Assembly: GCF_900117315.1 (NCBI RefSeq)
Contig: NZ_LT630337.1
Span: 1,270,409-1,334,408 of the forward strand
DNA: 64,000 bases
Reading direction: 5' to 3'
Source of the DNA: Bacillus massilinigeriensis
GTDB lineage: Bacteria; Bacillota; Bacilli; Bacillales; Cytobacillaceae
Shown: piece by piece, positions 18,183-30,967 of the stretch
Layout of the letters: each line of letters opens with the position of its first letter
Position numbering within the stretch: position 1 is the stretch's first letter
Made by a program: the position numbers and the translations under genes
Notes under the pieces: model-generated
The model's database searches: none
What the model saw: only the letters and a program-made list of their open reading frames with translations
Told to the model about the DNA's origin: nothing

Positions 18183-19094
18183 TTAATTACGCAGTACTTT
18201 TGATGGCTTCATTAAGCCTATTTTACTCGGATGTTTTTCATAGACTGCCAGGGCAGTGCCATCAGCTGTTTCAACGATAATTGGCCCATATATGTCTTTC
18301 AGATGATCCGGAATTTGAAGGATGGCGCCATTTTTTACTTTCTCTGCTACTTTATCATTTATTTGAAATTTCGGCAATTGGGTAAAGGCTATTTCTAGTG
18401 GTCTTAATTCCTCTGCAAAGGTTCCTTGTTCCAATTTTTCCTCTACTTGTTCGAACGTCAAACAGTCAGATAGAGTAAAAGCAGCAGAACGTGTTCGTGT
18501 GAGTGCTGACATATGAGCTGGATAACCAAGTGCTTCTCCAATCATGACAGCCAAGGTTCGTATATAGGTCCCCTTACTGCAGGATACTTTAAATCGGAAG
18601 GAGATCTTCTCGCCATCAAATAGCTCTCGATCATCTAAAAGCTCCATTGAGTAAATGGTTACTACTCTTGTTGGGCGCTCTATTACCTTCCCTTCTCTTG
18701 CATATTCATATAATCTTTTTCCATTCACCTTAACTGCTGAGAACATGGGTGGTGTTTGCGATATTTCTCCAGTTAATTGTGTGAAAGCGGAAAGGATTTT
18801 TTCCCTTGAAATGATCTCTGTTACCTTTTTTTGTTCAACGATTTCGCCCGTTGCATCCTCGGTAGTCGTAGAAAATCCGATTGTAACTTCCCCTTCATAA
18901 TCCTTACCTGCATCCGTAATGTATTCTGCTACTTTTGTTGCTTTCCCAATACAAATTGGCAAGACTCCATCCACTTGGGGATCTAATGTACCTGTGTGCC
19001 CGATTCTTTTTATTCTTAACATGTTTCTTAGTTTAAAGACACAATCATGTGAGGTCATTCCTTTAGGTTTGTATAGCGGTAAAATTCCTTCCAT
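18183..19094 (-). CDS. truB: tRNA pseudouridine-55 synthase
   Basis: Makes pseudouridine 55 in the T-loop of tRNAs. The 303-aa protein has the catalytic aspartate D38 in GHTGTLDP, the KPKGMTSH motif at residues 9-16, and the CSKGTYIRTL segment near 170, followed by a C-terminal PUA-like domain. It lies between rbfA and ribF as in other Bacilli, but a terminator hairpin at 19113-19140 separates it from rbfA, so it is reached by readthrough or by a promoter that I did not identify. SD GGAGG precedes the ATG. Confidence 0.96.
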   Translation of the reverse strand: MEGILPLYKPKGMTSHDCVFKLRNMLRIKRIGHTGTLDPQVDGVLPICIGKATKVAEYITDAGKDYEGEVTIGFSTTTEDATGEIVEQKKVTEIISREKILSAFTQLTGEISQTPPMFSAVKVNGKRLYEYAREGKVIERPTRVVTIYSMELLDDRELFDGEKISFRFKVSCSKGTYIRTLAVMIGEALGYPAHMSALTRTRSAAFTLSDCLTFEQVEEKLEQGTFAEELRPLEIAFTQLPKFQINDKVAEKVKNGAILQIPDHLKDIYGPIIVETADGTALAVYEKHPSKIGLMKPSKVLRN

Positions 19095-19110
19095 ATCTAT
19101 CCTCCAACCT

Positions 19111-19140
19111 TAAAAAAGAGACTAACAATTGTCAGTCTCT
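19111..19140 (-). terminator. Terminator between rbfA and truB
   Basis: AGAGACT (19117-19123) and AGTCTCT (19134-19140) pair perfectly; the interior ACAATTGT extends the stem after one mismatch. Six U residues follow on the minus strand. It divides the nusA-infB-rbfA genes from truB-ribF. Confidence 0.85.
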
Positions 19141-19154
19141 ATGTTTGCTATTGC

Positions 19155-19508
19155 TTAACTTTGTTCCTCATCTTTTTGAATTTGATGAAGAAGTGTCTCG
19201 ATTCGGTTTCCGTAATCGATGGACTCGTCAAATTCGAAAATTATTTCAGGTGTTTTTCGTAATCGAATACGTTGTCCTATCTCAGAGCGAATAAAGCCCT
19301 TTGCCTTTGCTAGACCTTTTAACGTATTTTCTCGTTGCTCTTCATCACCTAAAACAGAAATAAATACTTTTGCTTGTTGAAGATCACCCGTTACTTGAAC
19401 ATCCGTAACAGTAACGAAGCCGATGCGGGGGTCTTTGATTTTTCTGCCAATAATATCCCCTAGCTCCTTCTTCATTTGTTCTCCAACACGATTTGCTCTT
19501 AGGCTCAT
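19155..19508 (-). CDS. rbfA: 30S ribosome-binding factor A
   Basis: Cold-shock-related assembly factor that binds the 5' helix of 16S rRNA during 30S maturation. The 117-aa KH-like protein starts [17 protein letters not shown] and carries the family segment [21 protein letters not shown] and an [21 protein letters not shown]-terminal half. The ATG at 19508 has AGGTGA upstream and matches the family start; a longer frame to 19547 is unlikely. It follows ylxP by 64 bp and ends before a terminator. Confidence 0.96.
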   Translation of the reverse strand: MSLRANRVGEQMKKELGDIIGRKIKDPRIGFVTVTDVQVTGDLQQAKVFISVLGDEEQRENTLKGLAKAKGFIRSEIGQRIRLRKTPEIIFEFDESIDYGNRIETLLHQIQKDEEQS

Positions 19509-19572
19509 CGAAGTCACCTCTTTACCGTGCTCATACATATCCCTCAAATAAGTTTACTTTATCTAAGGATTC

Positions 19573-19854
19573 TTAAAGCCATTCTATTTCCGTAATCGTT
19601 CGTTCAATTTCTGGAAATGAATCAATTAGCTTTAGAGTACTCATTAATTCTTTTTCAGTAGAAACTTGGGAGGAAGTAACAGCAACGATGGCTATTTTCG
19701 TTCGTTGCCATAAGTCCTGGTAATCAACCTCAGACACAGAAACATTGTACTTCTGCTTCAGTCGAGATAAGATCCTTTGAAGTACTGCCCGTTTGTCTTT
19801 AAGTGAGTGAGCATCATAAATAACACATTCACAGGTAGCTAAGCCAACTACCAT
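19573..19854 (-). CDS. ylxP: YlxP-like DUF503 family protein
   Basis: A 93-aa protein of the DUF503/YlxP family, a small ferredoxin-like fold. It begins [20 protein letters not shown], followed by KRAVLQRILSRLKQKYNVSVSE, which is the conserved family core. The start overlaps the infB stop by one base (TAATG), so it is translationally coupled to IF-2. Conserved placement between infB and rbfA suggests a role in ribosome assembly or translation, but no activity is established to my knowledge. Confidence 0.9.
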   Translation of the reverse strand: MVVGLATCECVIYDAHSLKDKRAVLQRILSRLKQKYNVSVSEVDYQDLWQRTKIAIVAVTSSQVSTEKELMSTLKLIDSFPEIERTITEIEWL

Positions 19855-22067
19855 TAACGTTCCACTTCCTCCATAATATATGCTTCAATAACATCTCCTT
19901 CTTTAATGTCATTGAACTTTTTAATCGTGATACCACATTCATAGCCTTGTGCTACTTCTTTAGCATCATCTTTAAAGCGTTTTAATGCATCAATTTCCCC
20001 TTCAAAAATTACAACACCGTCACGAATAAGGCGAATGCCACTATCGCGAGTAATTTTTCCATCGGTTACATAAGAACCAGCAATCGTTCCAACTTTAGAT
20101 ACTTTAAAGGTTTGACGAACCTCCGCTTGACCAATAATTTTCTCTTCGAATTCTGGGTCAAGCATCCCTTTCATTGCCAACTCGATTTCATCAATGACTT
20201 TATAAATAATTCGATGCAAGCGAATTTCTACCTTTTCCTCATCAGCTGCACGTTTTGCATTATTATCAGGACGAACGTTAAATCCAATAACAATAGCATT
20301 CGATGCCGCTGCAAGAGTAATATCAGATTCATTAATGGCACCGACGCCAGTATGAATAATTTTTACATTTACACCTTCAACTTCTATCTTTTGAAGTGCT
20401 GAAGCTAATGCCTCAACAGAACCTTGAACGTCTGCTTTGATAATAATATTTAAATCCTTAATTTCCCCTTGCTTCATATGTTCAAATAAATTATCTAAGC
20501 TAATTCTTGTTTTTTCACTTCTTTGAGCTTGTAATGCTAAGTTTGCACGTACTTCTCCAATATGGCGGGCTGTTTTCTCGTCGTCAAACACAACGAAGCG
20601 ATCCCCAGCTAATGGAACTTCATTTAAGCCGGTGATTTCAACAGGAGTAGATGGACCTGCTTCTTTCACGCGACGGCCTAAATCATTAACCATGGCACGA
20701 ACTCGACCATGCGTATTACCTACAACAATTGGATCACCTACACGAAGGGTACCATTTTGAACGAGTAACGTAGCAACTGAACCTCGGCCTTTATCCAACT
20801 GAGCTTCAATTACTGTACCCATAGCTTTACGATTTGGGTTAGCCTTATATTCTTCCACTTCACTAACTAACAAAATCATTTCAAGTAGGCTATCAATTCC
20901 TTCTCCTGTTAGTGCAGATAGTGGAACAAAAATGGTATCTCCACCCCATGCTTCAGGAATTAGTCCATACTCTGTTAATTCCTGCATCACTCTATCAGGA
21001 TTTGCTGTTGGTTTATCAATTTTATTAACGGCAACAATAATTGGAACTTCTGCGGCCTTTGCATGATTAATTGCTTCAATGGTTTGTGGCATAACACCAT
21101 CATCTGCAGCCACAACAAGAATGGTAATATCAGTAATTTGAGCTCCACGGGCACGCATTGTAGTAAATGCGGCATGTCCCGGAGTATCTAAGAACGTAAT
21201 TTTCTTCCCGTTTTCAATCACTTGATAGGCACCGATATGCTGGGTAATTCCGCCAGCTTCACCAGCAGTTACCTTTGTATTTCTAATAGAATCAAGCAAA
21301 GTTGTTTTTCCATGGTCAACGTGACCCATAATCGTAACAACAGACGGTCTTTCAACCAAATCCTTTGAATCATCCTCAGTAAAATAAGCCTCAAGATCGG
21401 TTACATCGATTTGAATCTCCTCTTCAACCTCTACTCCATAATCAGATGAAATCAGTTCAATAGCGTCTTTATCTAGATCCTGGTTGATTGTTGCCATTAC
21501 ACCAAGCATGAATAGCTTTTTGATTAATTCAGATGGCTCACGATGGAGCTTTTTAGCTAACTCCGCAACTGTTAATGAACCAGAAAACGTAATTTTTGTT
21601 GGAAGCTCTTTTTCTTTTTTCTTTTGTGGTTGAGCTTGTTGTTGCTGGTGGTGTTGATGCTTACCTTTGTGCTTCGGCTTGTTCTTATTCGATTTATTTT
21701 TATTAAATCCTTTATTATCCTTTGGAGCTGAACCTTGGGTTGGTTTGTTCTTAGGAGTTGTTTTCACCTTTTCTTTACTTGGTGTTATATTCCGATCATC
21801 CTCTTCAAGGAAGGTACTTGCCTTCGACTTAGATTCAACTTTTGGTTGAACCTTTTGCTGTACAGGCTTCTTCTCATTTGATTGTTTCGGTGTTACTTCT
21901 TTATTATTACTCTTTTTATATAAGCCTTCTAATTTTTGTATCGTATCATCTTCAATTGTTGTCATATGATTTGAAACCTCAACATTCATACTTTTAAGTT
22001 TTGCGATTACGTCCTTACTGGAGACATTATTTTTTTTGGCAAATTCGTAAACTCGCATTTTACTCAT
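19854..22067 (-). CDS. infB: Translation initiation factor IF-2
   Basis: GTPase that brings initiator tRNA to the 30S subunit and promotes subunit joining. The 737-aa protein has an N-terminal IF2-N module (residues 4-50), a low-complexity lysine/glutamine/histidine linker (about 52-165) and a second IF2-N module. The G domain has GHVDHGKT near residue 252, DTPGHAAFT near 300 and NKID near 354, and C-terminal domains II-IV follow. The linker is rich in [13 protein letters not shown], as is usual. SD GGGGGTGA precedes the ATG; an internal start giving a shorter isoform, as in E. coli, was not evident. Confidence 0.97.
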   Translation of the reverse strand: MSKMRVYEFAKKNNVSSKDVIAKLKSMNVEVSNHMTTIEDDTIQKLEGLYKKSNNKEVTPKQSNEKKPVQQKVQPKVESKSKASTFLEEDDRNITPSKEKVKTTPKNKPTQGSAPKDNKGFNKNKSNKNKPKHKGKHQHHQQQQAQPQKKKEKELPTKITFSGSLTVAELAKKLHREPSELIKKLFMLGVMATINQDLDKDAIELISSDYGVEVEEEIQIDVTDLEAYFTEDDSKDLVERPSVVTIMGHVDHGKTTLLDSIRNTKVTAGEAGGITQHIGAYQVIENGKKITFLDTPGHAAFTTMRARGAQITDITILVVAADDGVMPQTIEAINHAKAAEVPIIVAVNKIDKPTANPDRVMQELTEYGLIPEAWGGDTIFVPLSALTGEGIDSLLEMILLVSEVEEYKANPNRKAMGTVIEAQLDKGRGSVATLLVQNGTLRVGDPIVVGNTHGRVRAMVNDLGRRVKEAGPSTPVEITGLNEVPLAGDRFVVFDDEKTARHIGEVRANLALQAQRSEKTRISLDNLFEHMKQGEIKDLNIIIKADVQGSVEALASALQKIEVEGVNVKIIHTGVGAINESDITLAAASNAIVIGFNVRPDNNAKRAADEEKVEIRLHRIIYKVIDEIELAMKGMLDPEFEEKIIGQAEVRQTFKVSKVGTIAGSYVTDGKITRDSGIRLIRDGVVIFEGEIDALKRFKDDAKEVAQGYECGITIKKFNDIKEGDVIEAYIMEEVER

Positions 22068-22086
22068 ATTTTCACCCCCGATAATA

Positions 22087-22389
22087 TTAATCGAGCAACG
22101 TTAAAAGTTTTTTGGCAAATCCATTGTCTAAAACAGCTACCACAACACGAGCATCTTTTCCTATCGCTTGCCCAAGTAAGAAACGGTCTTCTACTGTCTT
22201 ACAAGGTACTTGATAGAAATTGCATTTGTCCGTCACTTTTTTAGTTGTATTAGCAGAAGCATCTGCTGATAACAAAATGAGTTTCGCTTTTCCACGTTGT
22301 ATTTCCTTAATGGTAAGCTCTTCTCCTGAAATTATTTTACGCGCTCGATTCGCTAAGCCAAGCAATGACATCCACCGATTATTGTTCAT
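22087..22389 (-). CDS. ylxQ: L7Ae-family ribosomal protein-like YlxQ
   Basis: A 100-aa member of the L7Ae/L30e/S12e/Gadd45 family, which binds RNA kink-turns. The segment [20 protein letters not shown] is the family start, and [20 protein letters not shown] carries the RNA-contact region. Length equals the B. subtilis protein. The start overlaps the ylxR stop by 11 bp, which indicates coupling; the nearest GGAG is 13 nt from the ATG, so reinitiation is probable. Longer in-frame starts would lie within ylxR. Expected to bind structured RNA in the translation operon; its target is not firmly known. Confidence 0.88.
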   Translation of the reverse strand: MNNNRWMSLLGLANRARKIISGEELTIKEIQRGKAKLILLSADASANTTKKVTDKCNFYQVPCKTVEDRFLLGQAIGKDARVVVAVLDNGFAKKLLTLLD

Positions 22390-22669
22390 TTGGAAGTCGT
22401 TTCTCCTTTTCGATGATCTCAATGAGTTCATCATATATCGAATCTTCAATTGGGACTTGTAAGTGATTGGATAATATATTTTTCTTCTTGGCTAATAAAA
22501 CTACTTCTTTATCTTTAGTTAAATAGGCCCCACGACCCGATTTTTTTCCTGTTAAATCTACAGAAACTGTACCTTCTTTTGAGCGAACGATGCGAACGAG
22601 TTCTTTTTTAGGCTTCATTTCACCAGTGGCAACGCATTTTCGCATTGGAACTTTTTTACGATTGTTCAC
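22379..22669 (-). CDS. ylxR: YlxR-family RNA-binding protein (RnpM)
   Basis: A 96-aa protein with the YlxR/DUF448 signature: [20 protein letters not shown] and [10 protein letters not shown]. Recent work on the family reports it as RnpM, a modulator of the RNase P RNA subunit. The GTG at 22669 gives [11 protein letters not shown], which aligns exactly with the known B. subtilis start, and AGGTGA lies 6 nt upstream; the ATG two codons earlier directly abuts the SD. It follows nusA by 16 bp and overlaps ylxQ by 11 bp. Confidence 0.88.
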   Translation of the reverse strand: MNNRKKVPMRKCVATGEMKPKKELVRIVRSKEGTVSVDLTGKKSGRGAYLTKDKEVVLLAKKKNILSNHLQVPIEDSIYDELIEIIEKEKRLPNEQ

Positions 22670-22685
22670 GATCATTCACCTATCC

Positions 22686-23819
22686 TCATTCAGTTTCATC
22701 TAATAAATTGAAATCAAGGTCAGCATCATCCTCAGGTTCATCATCAAATGAAAGAATTCCTTCCTCACGAGGATAGATTCCAGCCTCTCTTGCATCTGTT
22801 TCTGATTTGATATCAATTTTCCATCCGGTTAATTTTGCTGCCAATCTCGCATTTTGTCCTCTTTTTCCAATGGCTAATGATAATTGATAATCTGGAACAA
22901 CGACAGTGGTTGCCTTTTCTTCTTCATTAACAATCACATCCAACACTTTTGAAGGACTTAATGCATTTGCTACAAATACCACTGGGTCTTCTGACCATTT
23001 AACGATGTCAATTTTTTCGCCCTTTAGTTCATTGACTACTGCTTGAACGCGTGTTCCTTTTGGTCCAACACATGAGCCAACTGGGTCTACCTCAGGATTG
23101 TCTGAATGAACAGAAATTTTGGAGCGGTCTCCAGCTTCCCGTGCTACAGACTTTATTTCAACGGTTCCGTCATATATTTCTGGAACTTCTATTTCAAACA
23201 GGCGCTTTAATAATCCTGGATGTGTTCTTGAAACAAATATTTGTGGGCCCTTCGTTGTTTTTTCTACCTTGGTAATAAACACTTTAATTCGATCATGGGG
23301 CTTATAGTGTTCGTTTGGCATTTGTTCATTAGCTGGAAGAATGGCTTCTATTTTTCCTAGACTAACGTAAATAAATTTTGCATCTTGACGTTGAACGATT
23401 CCTGTCATGATATCTTCTTCACGGTCAATAAATTCAGAATAAATGATTCCTCTTTCTGCTTCTCGTACACGTTGTGTAACGACTTGTTTAGCCGTTTGAG
23501 CAGCAATTCGACCAAAATCCTTTGGAGTTACTTCAAGTTCAACTACATCTTCAAGTTGGTAGTTTGGATTGATTCTCTGTGCATCCTCTAAAGAAATTTC
23601 AAGGCGAGGGTCAAATACCTCGTCAACAACCTCTTTACGAGCAAATACTCTCATCGTTCCGACACCAAGATTTAAATCGATGCGAACATTTTGAGCTTGG
23701 TTAAAATTACGACGATAAGCAGACACTAATGCTGCTTCAATTGCTTCAATGATTACGTCACGTGATATGCCTTTCTCTTTTTCAAGCAAAGTTAGAGCAT
23801 CTAATAATTCACTGCTCAT
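22686..23819 (-). CDS. nusA: Transcription termination/antitermination factor NusA
   Basis: Binds RNA polymerase and nascent RNA and stimulates pausing and intrinsic termination. The 377-aa protein has an N-terminal polymerase-binding domain (1-125), an S1 domain (about 130-200, ITGIVQRQDAKFIYVSLGK-like), and two KH domains (GPKGTRVQAVVNELKGEKID near 245 and AIGKRGQNARLAAKLTGW near 315). The short acidic tail (DDEPEDDADLDF) is normal for Firmicutes, which lack the E. coli C-terminal repeats. The ATG at 23819 with GGGGGAT upstream is preferred over a start 7 codons earlier. Confidence 0.97.
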   Translation of the reverse strand: MSSELLDALTLLEKEKGISRDVIIEAIEAALVSAYRRNFNQAQNVRIDLNLGVGTMRVFARKEVVDEVFDPRLEISLEDAQRINPNYQLEDVVELEVTPKDFGRIAAQTAKQVVTQRVREAERGIIYSEFIDREEDIMTGIVQRQDAKFIYVSLGKIEAILPANEQMPNEHYKPHDRIKVFITKVEKTTKGPQIFVSRTHPGLLKRLFEIEVPEIYDGTVEIKSVAREAGDRSKISVHSDNPEVDPVGSCVGPKGTRVQAVVNELKGEKIDIVKWSEDPVVFVANALSPSKVLDVIVNEEEKATTVVVPDYQLSLAIGKRGQNARLAAKLTGWKIDIKSETDAREAGIYPREEGILSFDDEPEDDADLDFNLLDETE

Positions 23820-23875
23820 GATTTTTGTATCCCCCTTCATTATCTATCCACTGCTTTATTTTTATCTAAAATGAT

Positions 23876-24346
23876 TTATGAAAAAGTAATGGCCAAACGT
23901 GCTTTTGCAATTTTTTCAAAAGGAATTTCAATTAGCTTCTTCCTTGTTTTGATTTTCATTTCAATTGTAACGGTTTCGCCATTAAATTCTTTTAAGATAC
24001 CTTCGAAAGTTTTTTCACCATCAAGTGGTTCATATAATTTTATCAATATATTTTTTCCAATCGCCTTTTCGAAGTCTTTTTCCTTCTTTAAAGGACGTTC
24101 AGCTCCTGGGGAAGAAACCTCTAAAAAATAGTTGTAAGGAATTGGGTCCATCTCATCAAGCTTTTCACTTAATTTTTCACTAACGATTCCGCATTCCTCG
24201 ATATCTATACCAGTTTCTTTATCAATAAATACGCGAAGGAACCAGTCTTTTCCTTCTTTCACGTATTCAATATTTACTAATTCCAGATTTAGCTCATTTA
24301 AAATAGGAATAACTAAGTCTTCAACTATTTCCGTTACTTTACTCAT
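23876..24346 (-). CDS. rimP: Ribosome maturation factor RimP
   Basis: A 156-aa 30S assembly factor, first gene of the nusA-infB operon. It has the two-domain RimP pattern: an N-terminal alpha/beta domain with [23 protein letters not shown]-like sequence, ISPGAERPL-type motif (here [16 protein letters not shown] near residue 80) and a C-terminal SH3-like domain. SD AAGGAGGGAT precedes the ATG. Gap to nusA is 56 bp. The operon promoter should be in 24347-24430, but I found no pair good enough to call. Confidence 0.95.
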   Translation of the reverse strand: MSKVTEIVEDLVIPILNELNLELVNIEYVKEGKDWFLRVFIDKETGIDIEECGIVSEKLSEKLDEMDPIPYNYFLEVSSPGAERPLKKEKDFEKAIGKNILIKLYEPLDGEKTFEGILKEFNGETVTIEMKIKTRKKLIEIPFEKIAKARLAITFS

Positions 24347-24427
24347 CTTATCCCTCCTTAAATCTCATCTTTAAAGCATCCAAGTTATTACATTTGAATC
24401 AAACGAGTTAAATATGTAAAATTACCT

Positions 24428-24460
24428 ACAAAATACGAAAGAGCGGGTTGCCCCACTCTT
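24428..24460 (-). terminator. Intrinsic terminator after polC
   Basis: AAGAGCGGG (24439-24447) and CCCACTCTT (24452-24460) pair over 9 positions with one G-U, around a 4-nt loop; TCGTATTTTG follows on the minus strand, a discontinuous U tract. It separates polC from rimP. Confidence 0.75.
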
Positions 24461-24566
24461 AGATACGAGAGTATTCTTAGTATTTCCAATAAAACTATAC
24501 CATAACCAAATATTTAATGCAAACTCATCAGTTTAGTTGCATGAAATCCATTCGGATGATAATGGG

Positions 24567-27500
24567 TTAAAAAAGTGACAGCTGATTCTGTTCTGGCAAA
24601 TCTACTAAACAGCCATGATTGTCTAAATATTCTAGGATGGTTTTGGATATCTTTCCTCTTTGCTGTAAATCTTCTTTTGAAAGGAATTCCCCTTCTCCTC
24701 TTGCTTTGACAATATTTAAAGCGGCATTTGTTCCAAGACCAGGTATTGAATTAAATGGAGGAATTAACGAATCTCCATCTATAGTAAATTCAGATGCACT
24801 GGAATGGTATAAATCCACCTTTTTAAAGGAAAAACCTCTTTCACACATTTCAAGTGCAAGTTCAAGTACTGTTAATAAGTTCTTTTCCTTTGTTGATGCG
24901 TCTAGCCCTTTTGCATTGATTTCTTCAATTTTTGCCTTGATAGCTTCAGACCCCTTAACCATCGCATCAATATCAAAATCCTCCGCACGAACCGTAAAGT
25001 AAGCTGCATAATACAAAAGAGGATGATGAACTTTGAAATAGGCAATCCGAACGGCCATTAATACATAGGCTGCAGCATGGGCCTTCGGGAACATATATTT
25101 AATCTTTTTACAAGAGTCAATATACCATTCAGGTACCTCATTCTTCCTCATTTCCGCTTCCATTTCATCTGATAAACCCTTACCCTTACGGACGGATTCC
25201 ATAATTTTGAAGGCAAATGAAGGCTCTAACCCTTGATAAATGAGGTAGACCATAATATCATCACGACAACCGATTACCTCACTTAAAGTACAGGTTTGAT
25301 TTTGAATCAGCTCTTGAGCATTGCCTAGCCATACATCCGTTCCGTGGGATAATCCAGATATTTGGACTAGCTCTGAGAAGGTTGTTGGTTTTGTATCTTC
25401 AAGCATTTGCCGAACAAACCTCGTACCGAATTCAGGAATACCTAATGTACCTGTTTTACACATAATTTGATCTTCAGTTACGCCAATTGATTCTGTTCCA
25501 CTAAAAATCTTCATGACTTCAGGATCATCAGTAGGAATGGTCTTAGGGTCAATTCCACTTAGGTCCTGAAGCATCCGAATCACTGTCGGATCATCGTGTC
25601 CAAGTATATCGAGCTTTAAAATATTATCGTGGATGGAGTGGAAATCAAAGTGGGTTGTTTTCCACTCAGAGTTTTTATCATCCGCAGGAAATTGAATAGG
25701 TGAGAAATCGTATATTTCCATATAATCAGGAACAACGATAATACCACCTGGATGTTGTCCAGTCGTACGTTTAACCCCTGTACATCCCGATGCTAGTCTT
25801 TCAATTTCAGCCCCACGTATTTGAAGATTATTATCCTGCTGATAAGCCTTCACATATCCAAAGGCAGTTTTGTCTGCTACTGTACCAATGGTTCCTGCAC
25901 GGTATACATAATCTTCTCCGAACAAGACCTTTGTATAGTTATGTGCTCTTGGTTGGTATTCACCAGAGAAGTTTAAATCGATATCTGGTACTTTGTCTCC
26001 TTTAAAGCCAAGGAAGGTTTCAAATGGGATATCATGGCCATCCTTTTTATAGGTTGTTCCACAGTTAGGGCAATCCTTATCAGGCAAATCAAATCCTGAA
26101 CCAACTGACCCATCATTAAAGAACTCTGAACTCTTACAATTTGGACAAATATAATGCGGAGGCAACGGATTTACTTCTGTAATCTCTGTCATCGTGGCTA
26201 CAAGGGAAGAACCAACAGAACCACGTGAACCAACTAGATAACCGTCATCTAATGATTTTTTTACGAGTTTATGAGAAATCAAGTAAATAACGGCGAATCC
26301 GTGTCCAATAATACTCTTTAATTCTTTTTCAAGTCTAGCTTCCACGATTTCTGGCAATGGGTCACCATAAATGGTCCTTGCCATATTGTAGCTCATACTG
26401 CGCATTTCCTCTTCCGCCCCTTCAATCTTAGGCGTGTAGAGGTCGTCTTTAATCGGTTTTACGTTTTCAATCATATCTGCTATCTTATTTGAATTCGTAA
26501 CCACGATTTCCTTTGCCTTTTCTTCTCCCAGAAAAGAAAAAGCATCTAGCATTTCATTGGTCGTTCGAAAATGAACATCAGGAAGTTGATGGCGATTGAG
26601 TGGATTGGCTCCACCTTGGGAATTGATTAATATTTTTCGATAGATTTTATCATTTTCATTTAAATAATGAACATTCCCTGTTGCTACGACAGGAATTGAT
26701 AATTTATCCCCAAGTTTCACCAAATTACCAATGATATCCTCTAATTCTTTTTCGTCTCGTACTAATTCTAATTCAAGGAGATGAGCATAAATCTCCTTTG
26801 GATGCACCTCAATATAATCATAAAAATTAGCTGCTTCCTCCACCTCTTCAGGTGCCTTTTGCATCATACCCTCGAATACTTCGCCCTTATCGCAGCCTGA
26901 ACCAATGATGATTCCTTCTCGGTATTTTTGCAATTGTGAGCGTGGAATTCGAGGAACACGATAGTAATAATTTATATGAGCTAGAGAGACAAGCTTGAAT
27001 AGATTTTTTAAGCCGACATCATTTTGTACAAGTAACGTACAATGATAAGGACGGGACCTTTGATAGGCATTCCCTTTACCCATGTTTTCATTAAATTGAT
27101 CGTGATATTCGATTCCTTTTTCCCCAGAATCCTTCAGCATTTTTAAAAGTAAATACCCGGTAGCCTCTGCATCATAAATTGCTCGGTGATGCTGGGTGAG
27201 CTCAACATCAAATTTCTTTGCCAATGTATTGAGTCTATGGTTTTTCATTTCTGGATAAAGAAAACGAGCAAGCTCAAGGGTATCAATGACAGGGTTGTTC
27301 GCTTTTTCGAGACCTATCTTTTTTAAACCGACATTTAAAAACCCCATATCAAAGGAGGCATTATGGGCAACAAGGATGGCATCCTCGGTCCAGTTCACAA
27401 ATTTCTTTAAAACGATATCTACATCTGGAGCACTTTGAACCATTTCATCTGTAATTCCTGTTAAATCAATAGTTGTTGCTGAAAGTCGATGATGTGGGTT

Positions 27501-28889
27501 AGCGAAGCTTTCAAATCGATCAATGATTTCACCATTTTGAATTTTGACTGCAGCCAACTCAATAATTGTGTTATAAACTGCAGAGAGTCCTGTTGTTTCC
27601 ACATCAAATACTACATAAGTGTCAGTTGCTAATAGACGATGTGAATCATTATAGGCAATGGGTACTCCATCATCTACTAGATTTGCTTCTAAACCATAGA
27701 TGATTTTGATATCATTCTTTTTCCCGGCATTATATGCTTCAGGGAATGACTGTACTACAGCGTGGTCGGTAACAGCAATCGCTTTATGACCCCATTTTTT
27801 TGCTTGAGCAATTAATGTACTCACTGGAGTGACTGCGTCCATTTGGCTCATAGGTGTGTGAAGATGGAGCTCAACACGTTTTTCTCCTTCAGGTGCGGTA
27901 TCCTTTCTCTCATTTGGTTTGATTTCATTGATATCATTGCCAATCATAACTAAATCACGAACAAAGGTATCGTTTTGAATGCTACCACGAACCTTTAACC
28001 ACATTCCCTTTTTGACACGTTGAAAGTTGGCAGCATCCTCCTTATCGCGAGAGAACATTTTTACGATAATAGAGCTTGTATAGTCGGTTATTTTAAAAGT
28101 AAGAAGCGTTCTTCCACTACGAAGTTCCTTCGTCTCAGCAGTAAAGACATACCCTTCAACCGTTACACGTCTTTCTTCGTCAACAATTTCCTCTAGTCTT
28201 CTAAATTCAGAATTATCCTTAATAGTTAAACCTATTGTTAATGGTCCTTGAGTCTCCTCTCCATTTGAAGAAGCCTCTTCCGATTTCTTCTGTAATTCCA
28301 TTAAAGCCTGAAGTCCTCTTTCTTGATCCTCTTTTGCCTTCTCTTCTAAAAATCGCTCATATTCCTTATTACTTGAATTTGCTTCCTTCAATTGGGTATC
28401 AATCAAGAGCGATGGAAAGCCAAAGGATTGATAGGCTTGTAAAATAGTGGACGAATATTTACTCTTTATCGACATCGCTTCTAAATCATTATTCACATGA
28501 ATAATAATTTTGTTCCCATGGATGGTTGGTTTTTGTTCATTAAATAATTTAATGAGAGGAGGTGAAATCCCTTCAATTTCTTGAACACAGCTCTTCCAAT
28601 AATCCAATATGAGATTTTCAGAAAGCTCTTTGTCTTCCACGTCGATCGTGAAAGAAATTTTGGCAATATGAGAAAATGCTTGTTTAAGATGCAAATGAAA
28701 TTTTTCATAAACTTGAATTGGTAATATTTTTTCTAACAGAAATTGAAAATGCCATTTCCTTGCCTGCTTTTCAACCAGTACTTTTTGAATTCTAGCATTT
28801 TGAAAATGAGGAACAAAAAAATCATCTGTTAAATTCAGTTGCTGGAGTAAGAGTTGAAATCGCTCTTTCGATCCGGCGATATCGTTCAT
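24567..28889 (-). CDS. polC: DNA polymerase III PolC-type alpha subunit
   Basis: Main replicative polymerase of low-GC Firmicutes with built-in proofreading. The 1440-aa protein contains an N-terminal tau-binding region, an OB-fold near residues 240-320, a PHP domain (ELHLHTPMS near 338) interrupted by the DEDD 3'-5' exonuclease (VVFDVETTG near 420, [12 protein letters not shown] near 580). The polymerase domain follows, with the four-cysteine zinc site CPNCKSSEF...CPNCGT near 916-945 and [12 protein letters not shown] near 970 holding catalytic aspartates. Length matches PolC (~1440) and not DnaE. It lies after proS and ends before a terminator. Confidence 0.98.
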   Translation of the reverse strand: MNDIAGSKERFQLLLQQLNLTDDFFVPHFQNARIQKVLVEKQARKWHFQFLLEKILPIQVYEKFHLHLKQAFSHIAKISFTIDVEDKELSENLILDYWKSCVQEIEGISPPLIKLFNEQKPTIHGNKIIIHVNNDLEAMSIKSKYSSTILQAYQSFGFPSLLIDTQLKEANSSNKEYERFLEEKAKEDQERGLQALMELQKKSEEASSNGEETQGPLTIGLTIKDNSEFRRLEEIVDEERRVTVEGYVFTAETKELRSGRTLLTFKITDYTSSIIVKMFSRDKEDAANFQRVKKGMWLKVRGSIQNDTFVRDLVMIGNDINEIKPNERKDTAPEGEKRVELHLHTPMSQMDAVTPVSTLIAQAKKWGHKAIAVTDHAVVQSFPEAYNAGKKNDIKIIYGLEANLVDDGVPIAYNDSHRLLATDTYVVFDVETTGLSAVYNTIIELAAVKIQNGEIIDRFESFANPHHRLSATTIDLTGITDEMVQSAPDVDIVLKKFVNWTEDAILVAHNASFDMGFLNVGLKKIGLEKANNPVIDTLELARFLYPEMKNHRLNTLAKKFDVELTQHHRAIYDAEATGYLLLKMLKDSGEKGIEYHDQFNENMGKGNAYQRSRPYHCTLLVQNDVGLKNLFKLVSLAHINYYYRVPRIPRSQLQKYREGIIIGSGCDKGEVFEGMMQKAPEEVEEAANFYDYIEVHPKEIYAHLLELELVRDEKELEDIIGNLVKLGDKLSIPVVATGNVHYLNENDKIYRKILINSQGGANPLNRHQLPDVHFRTTNEMLDAFSFLGEEKAKEIVVTNSNKIADMIENVKPIKDDLYTPKIEGAEEEMRSMSYNMARTIYGDPLPEIVEARLEKELKSIIGHGFAVIYLISHKLVKKSLDDGYLVGSRGSVGSSLVATMTEITEVNPLPPHYICPNCKSSEFFNDGSVGSGFDLPDKDCPNCGTTYKKDGHDIPFETFLGFKGDKVPDIDLNFSGEYQPRAHNYTKVLFGEDYVYRAGTIGTVADKTAFGYVKAYQQDNNLQIRGAEIERLASGCTGVKRTTGQHPGGIIVVPDYMEIYDFSPIQFPADDKNSEWKTTHFDFHSIHDNILKLDILGHDDPTVIRMLQDLSGIDPKTIPTDDPEVMKIFSGTESIGVTEDQIMCKTGTLGIPEFGTRFVRQMLEDTKPTTFSELVQISGLSHGTDVWLGNAQELIQNQTCTLSEVIGCRDDIMVYLIYQGLEPSFAFKIMESVRKGKGLSDEMEAEMRKNEVPEWYIDSCKKIKYMFPKAHAAAYVLMAVRIAYFKVHHPLLYYAAYFTVRAEDFDIDAMVKGSEAIKAKIEEINAKGLDASTKEKNLLTVLELALEMCERGFSFKKVDLYHSSASEFTIDGDSLIPPFNSIPGLGTNAALNIVKARGEGEFLSKEDLQQRGKISKTILEYLDNHGCLVDLPEQNQLSLF

Positions 28890-29017
28890 TATTCTCTCTC
28901 CCCTCTTCTATATATAGATCCATTTAGTTTGTATTTTATTTGAACTAGGTTATTATATCACAAGAGTCGTTTTCAAGATGAAAACAAAGTGTAGAAATTC
29001 ATCCCAATTCTAGAATT

Positions 29018-29050
29018 TTGAAAAACGGGTCCCGATATCGGAACCCGTTA
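29018..29050 (-). terminator. Intrinsic terminator after proS
   Basis: AACGGGT (29024-29030) and ACCCGTT (29043-29049) pair perfectly, with an inner CCGATATCGG palindrome extending the stem. Five U residues follow on the minus strand (29019-29023). It lies 4 bp beyond the proS stop. Confidence 0.9.
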
Positions 29051-29053
29051 TTA

Positions 29054-30772
<1,719 letters not shown>

Positions 30773-30863
30773 TCATTCTAAATCTAAAAAAGTCAATTAA
30801 TCAATACGTACTAAATTATAATATATGTAATTTAGAAGTTGAATCATATAGAGTCTATTCTTA

Positions 30864-30921
30864 ATAAAAAGTGGCATTTGACCTTAGACCAAGTTTTTCT
30901 TTGTCCAAGGTCAAATGCTAC
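30864..30921 (-). terminator. Very long terminator stem after rseP
   Basis: Arms 30871-30893 and about 30900-30921 pair over some 21-22 positions with a few mismatches (GTAGCATTTGACCTT against AAGGTCAAATGCCAC). On the minus strand TTTTTATT follows. It separates the uppS-cdsA-dxr-rseP unit from proS. Confidence 0.88.
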
Positions 30922-30967
30922 AAGATTTCTATTACAAATGGGGCTTTTGAAAACCATAAAAATGTTC

